From contig JAGIAZ010000006.1 of NCBI GenBank assembly GCA_017744605.1, positions 1 to 64,000 on the forward strand: a stretch of 64,000 nucleotides of DNA, in the 5' to 3' direction. The DNA is from Sphingobium sp. GTDB taxonomy: Bacteria; Pseudomonadota; Alphaproteobacteria; Sphingomonadales; Sphingomonadaceae. Each line of letters starts with the position of its first letter. The stretch's first letter is position 1. A model generated the notes under the pieces. The model was not told where the DNA came from. It did no database searches and worked only from the letters and a program-made list of their open reading frames with translations. A program made the translations under genes and the position numbers. Positions 61,260 through 64,000 of this stretch are shown here, piece after piece.

Positions 61260-63343
61260 TGGAAAACTCCTGCCGTCGCGAGTTCGTCGATCCGGCCGTC
61301 CTGCAGGCCGCACAATGTGCGCGCGATTTCCCGATAGTGCTCGCCCATGCCAGGCGCACGAAATGGCTGGAAAACGTCCCGGGAGAAGCGGATCGGCGTG
61401 GCGATATGGCCGAAGGGGCCCAGAAGCGGGTGATCGAGCGTGACCAGTGCGCCGCGCGATGAAAGCTGGGGGTCATGCTCGATCATGTCTTCGCAGTCCT
61501 GAAGAACGCCGGCCGCAATCCCGGCCTCTTGCAGGAGCTCGACGGCAGCATGATCGGCTCGTGCCCGCGTCCATGCGGAGACGTCGTCACCGGTGATGGC
61601 TTTCAATTTGGCCTCGTCATTTTCATCGAAAAGCGTGATGGCAATCCAGCGGTCTTCGTCGGCGGATTGAAAGACATTCTGGAAATAAATTCCGGCGTCC
61701 GAGTTGCCCATGCGGTGCGGGCGTTCTCCGCGGCGCGCTGCGGCCAGGCTCTCCCGCATCTGTTGGACGCAGATTTCGTACATCGACGCATCGATGTGGC
61801 AGCCTCGTCCCGTCTCCCTGCGATGCTGCAAGGCCGCGGAAACGCTGGCCGCCATCACATAAGGGACGATGACGTCGCCATAGGGGACCGCCCCGGGGAT
61901 GACCGGGTCGCGATCGGGATAGCCGGTCAGGAAGGTTCGTCCGGAAAGGGCGCCGCCGGTTCCATCGACGCCCCATTCCCGTGCGAGCGGGCCGGTCTGG
62001 CCGAACACGCTGCCCGACACCATGACAATCGGGGGATTGCGCTTCGAGAGATCTTCATATGAGAGGCCGAGCTTCTTCATGGTGCCGGGCGAAAAATTCT
62101 CCACGACCACGTCGGCCCAGTCGATGAGCGGATCGAGCACCTCGCGCGAGCGCGGATTCTTCATGTCGAGCGACAGGCTGCGCTTGGAGCTGTTCAGATG
62201 GGCGAACCACGGCTTATCGTCCCAGTTGCCGGCCGTGGATGCGCTCACCTGGACGTCCAACCGAGCGAGGTCCGGGCGAGTGCGGCTCTCGATCTTGACG
62301 ATCTCCGCGCCCAGGTCGCCCAACGTCTTGGTGGTGATGGAACCCACCAGAGCCCAGGCGAAGTCGAGCACGCGAACGCCGGACAGGGGACCAGGGCGTG
62401 TCCCGGCGTGAATGGCGGGGGCTGGGAGGGGATTGATGCCCTCGCGGATGACCGCAAAGCGGTCCGGCAGTCCCGAAGGCGTCGTGAAAAATGCGCGCGC
62501 TTGCAGGTGCGGATCGGCGAGCACGTCGGCCGGTTCGTTGGCGACACAGGCGTTGATGCCGCGCCGCAGTCCCTCTTCTGCAATATCCGCCTTCGTCCGG
62601 GTCGCGAAGAAATCCGCAATGGCCGCTTCCCAGATGGCGCGTGTCGCGGCCGGCAGAGTCGATCGATTATAGGTCAGCCAGTCGGTCCCCCGAAGCGGGT
62701 TGTCTATCCCGGCCTCGTCCATCCAATCGGACAGCGCCTGGTTGGCGGGCGCTCCCAGGCGGCCCGTCATCAGCGAGTGGAAGCACCAGCCGTCCTTCAA
62801 GCGCCAGATCGCGCGCACCGTGGCCTTGCCATAAGCGAGTGATCCGCCCGCCCGTCGCAACTTCTGCCTGTCGAATTGCCAGACCAGCACGCCGTTCGTG
62901 TTCCGGCTGAAGGCGACCTGTTGAACGGATATGTCGACATGTTGGCCCTTGCCATGCGTGCCGCGCGCGAAATGCGCAGCCATGGCCCCGGCTGCCGCCA
63001 CCATGTCCGCATGAAAGGTGCAGGCATCGGCGGCTTCCTTGACGGGCGGCAATCCCGGCTCCCCCGTCACGCGAAGAGCGCCTCCCATCGCGGACGCGAC
63101 AAGTTCACCCCCGCGCCAATGGGAGCGCGGTCCGCCTGAGCCGAATGTGGTGACGGAGACGTGGATGGCATCCTCTGGAACCGCGATGTCGCCGAGCCGG
63201 TCGAGGCCGAGATCATCGATGACGAAGGACGCGCCTTTGACAGGTCCGCCGACTTCCGCGCCGAGTGACACCAAAAAACGAGCGAGAGGTCTCTCCGCCA
63301 TGCCGCCGAGCGCAGCGATGCGATGCCCTGCAAGCGGCTTCAT
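61256..63343 (-). CDS. Two-domain (tandem) CaiB/BaiF CoA-transferase
   Basis: A 695-residue protein made of two family III domains: residues 1 to about 310 (FGSGGPRSHWRGGELVASAMGG, GQHVDISVQQVAFS) and about 320-695 (VRVLDFAWALVGSITTKTLGDLGAEIVKIES, VVVENFSPGTMKKLGLSYEDL, GCHIDASMYEICVQQ). The N-terminal half lacks the usual opening nucleotide-binding loop (IAALGGMAERPLARFL) and has Gln where the neighbour single-domain enzyme has Asp (SVQQ against SMFD); the second half has Glu (SMYE). One half may therefore be structural. Fusions of this sort replace the usual dimer. It overlaps both dehydratase-like genes by ATGA. Confidence 0.88.
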   Translation of the reverse strand: MKPLAGHRIAALGGMAERPLARFLVSLGAEVGGPVKGASFVIDDLGLDRLGDIAVPEDAIHVSVTTFGSGGPRSHWRGGELVASAMGGALRVTGEPGLPPVKEAADACTFHADMVAAAGAMAAHFARGTHGKGQHVDISVQQVAFSRNTNGVLVWQFDRQKLRRAGGSLAYGKATVRAIWRLKDGWCFHSLMTGRLGAPANQALSDWMDEAGIDNPLRGTDWLTYNRSTLPAATRAIWEAAIADFFATRTKADIAEEGLRRGINACVANEPADVLADPHLQARAFFTTPSGLPDRFAVIREGINPLPAPAIHAGTRPGPLSGVRVLDFAWALVGSITTKTLGDLGAEIVKIESRTRPDLARLDVQVSASTAGNWDDKPWFAHLNSSKRSLSLDMKNPRSREVLDPLIDWADVVVENFSPGTMKKLGLSYEDLSKRNPPIVMVSGSVFGQTGPLAREWGVDGTGGALSGRTFLTGYPDRDPVIPGAVPYGDVIVPYVMAASVSAALQHRRETGRGCHIDASMYEICVQQMRESLAAARRGERPHRMGNSDAGIYFQNVFQSADEDRWIAITLFDENDEAKLKAITGDDVSAWTRARADHAAVELLQEAGIAAGVLQDCEDMIEHDPQLSSRGALVTLDHPLLGPFGHIATPIRFSRDVFQPFRAPGMGEHYREIARTLCGLQDGRIDELATAGVFQ

Positions 63344-64000
63344 GCGTTCAGATCCTCCAGAAAATTCATGATCTCTTCGGCGGCGCCATCGCGCGCGGCC
63401 CAGTCACGCCGGGTCAGCGTCAAGACCGCTACGCCCGCCTGCTCCAGTGCCCGGCGCTGCGCCGGCAAGTGCCAGACCAGTGCTTCTTCTTCTTCGGTAT
63501 ACCAAAGGACGGCCGCGCTTGCGTCGATGTCCGTCGCGTGCTGGCGAATGCGCGCCGCAGAGTCGTAAAATCCGCGCGGACCAACCTGCGTCGCATGAAG
63601 CTGGCTGGCGATCGCCTCTACCGGATGGCCAGTGCCTTCTTCCACGATTGGGCCGGCATCGCGCCATAGATCTGCGAGCGTCGCCCCGGATGGGCTCCAT
63701 CCCGCCATTTCCACGGCCTTGTGAAGTCGGCGGTCGGGCGGTGCCGTTCCTGCGAGCAGGCAAACCTGATCGTTGGCGTGCTTCTCTCCCTTCGCAGCCA
63801 GAATTCGCCGATCGGCATTGGTGGCGGCGATGCCCCGCTCGAGGTCCTTGTCGTCAAGGCCAAGGCGGTCGGCGAGCTTGCGGACCTGGGCGGCCAGGTG
63901 GTCGCGGCTGCTTGTGCGCTGAAGCCGGGCGACATCGAAAATGAGAGGCTCCGGGCCGCTCACAAGCCCGCGCGCGCGCAACTCGCATATATAATAATAG
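63340..64000 (-). CDS. Second HgdB/BcrC-superfamily subunit, 5' end outside the window
   Basis: The C-terminal 220 residues of a gene that enters from beyond the right edge: the frame stays open to base 64000 (reading YYYICELRARGLVSGPEP), so the TTG start in the ORF track is not real. Family elements are LGLDDKDLERGIAATN, AVLWYTEEEEALVWHLPAQRRALEQAGVAVLTLTRRDW and the terminal helix EEIMNFLEDL. As in the partner subunit, the C-terminal cluster Cys position is not a Cys (WYTEEEE). Together with 59973-61259 it would form the heterodimer typical of this superfamily. Confidence 0.78.
   Translation of the reverse strand, partial: YYYICELRARGLVSGPEPLIFDVARLQRTSSRDHLAAQVRKLADRLGLDDKDLERGIAATNADRRILAAKGEKHANDQVCLLAGTAPPDRRLHKAVEMAGWSPSGATLADLWRDAGPIVEEGTGHPVEAIASQLHATQVGPRGFYDSAARIRQHATDIDASAAVLWYTEEEEALVWHLPAQRRALEQAGVAVLTLTRRDWAARDGAAEEIMNFLEDLNA

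Overview
The window looks like the chromosome of a GC-rich alphaproteobacterium, most likely a sphingomonad (Sphingomonadales). This rests on the gene order ctaD-ctaB-small membrane protein-ctaG-ctaE-DUF983-surf1-thrC, the four large TonB-dependent receptors, a PEP-CTERM protein and the catabolic content. Genus cannot be fixed from sequence reading alone.

Layout. (1) About 1-13.4 kb is core genome: the 3' end of cytochrome oxidase subunit I, the oxidase assembly and subunit III operon closed by a strong terminator, threonine synthase, an rRNA-type methyltransferase, ccmAB, a pterin dehydratase, an AlkA-like glycosylase, a 2Fe-2S ferredoxin, an L,D-transpeptidase, a PEP-CTERM protein, RlmB-type methyltransferase and tRNA-Tyr(GUA). 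Two families of REP-like intergenic repeats occur here. (2) Directly after tRNA-Tyr lie a frameshifted tyrosine integrase and a sialidase-like fragment, which suggests the scar of an integrated element. From there to the end (about 14-64 kb) the content is accessory and catabolic.

Accessory modules. 14.7-20.5 kb: TonB receptor, OmpA-like protein and di-heme cytochrome, divergent from a MarR regulator, with a palindromic operator and a good promoter between them. 20.5-28.1 kb: TonB receptor, carboxymuconolactone-decarboxylase-like protein, class II aldolase, LuxR-type regulator and MFS transporter, divergent from a BKACE enzyme and a 2-hydroxyacid dehydrogenase. 28.4-31.1 kb: a secreted G8-domain protein resembling animal CEMIP/TMEM2, followed by a complete IS630-family element. 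32.4-44.7 kb: MmgE/PrpD protein, two secreted alpha/beta hydrolases, a LacI-type repressor, P450, CapA-like phosphoesterase, membrane protein, TonB receptor and tannase-like esterase. Three near-identical LacI-type palindromes punctuate this block, so it looks like one regulon. 44.8-52.1 kb: IclR regulator divergent from a TauD-type dioxygenase, MFS transporter, TonB receptor and two small secreted proteins. 52.2-57.8 kb: an aldehyde dehydrogenase remnant, two DUF3237 proteins, 4-hydroxybenzoate 3-monooxygenase (pobA), a second secreted hydrolase, MarR regulator and a PhzS-like flavin monooxygenase. 57.8-64 kb: a tightly overlapped minus-strand operon of two 2-hydroxyacyl-CoA dehydratase/benzoyl-CoA reductase-like subunits, a two-domain CoA-transferase, an orphan TRAP-type binding lipoprotein and a single-domain CoA-transferase.

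Taken together, the accessory region appears to be a set of separately regulated uptake-plus-catabolism modules for aromatic, ester or CoA-activated substrates. In most of them an outer-membrane receptor captures a substrate, periplasmic hydrolases or cytochromes act on it, and MFS carriers and cytoplasmic oxygenases or CoA enzymes continue. Actual substrates are not readable from the sequence. The last operon (radical-type dehydratase homologues lacking a usual cluster cysteine) and the LacI regulon are the best candidates for undescribed systems.
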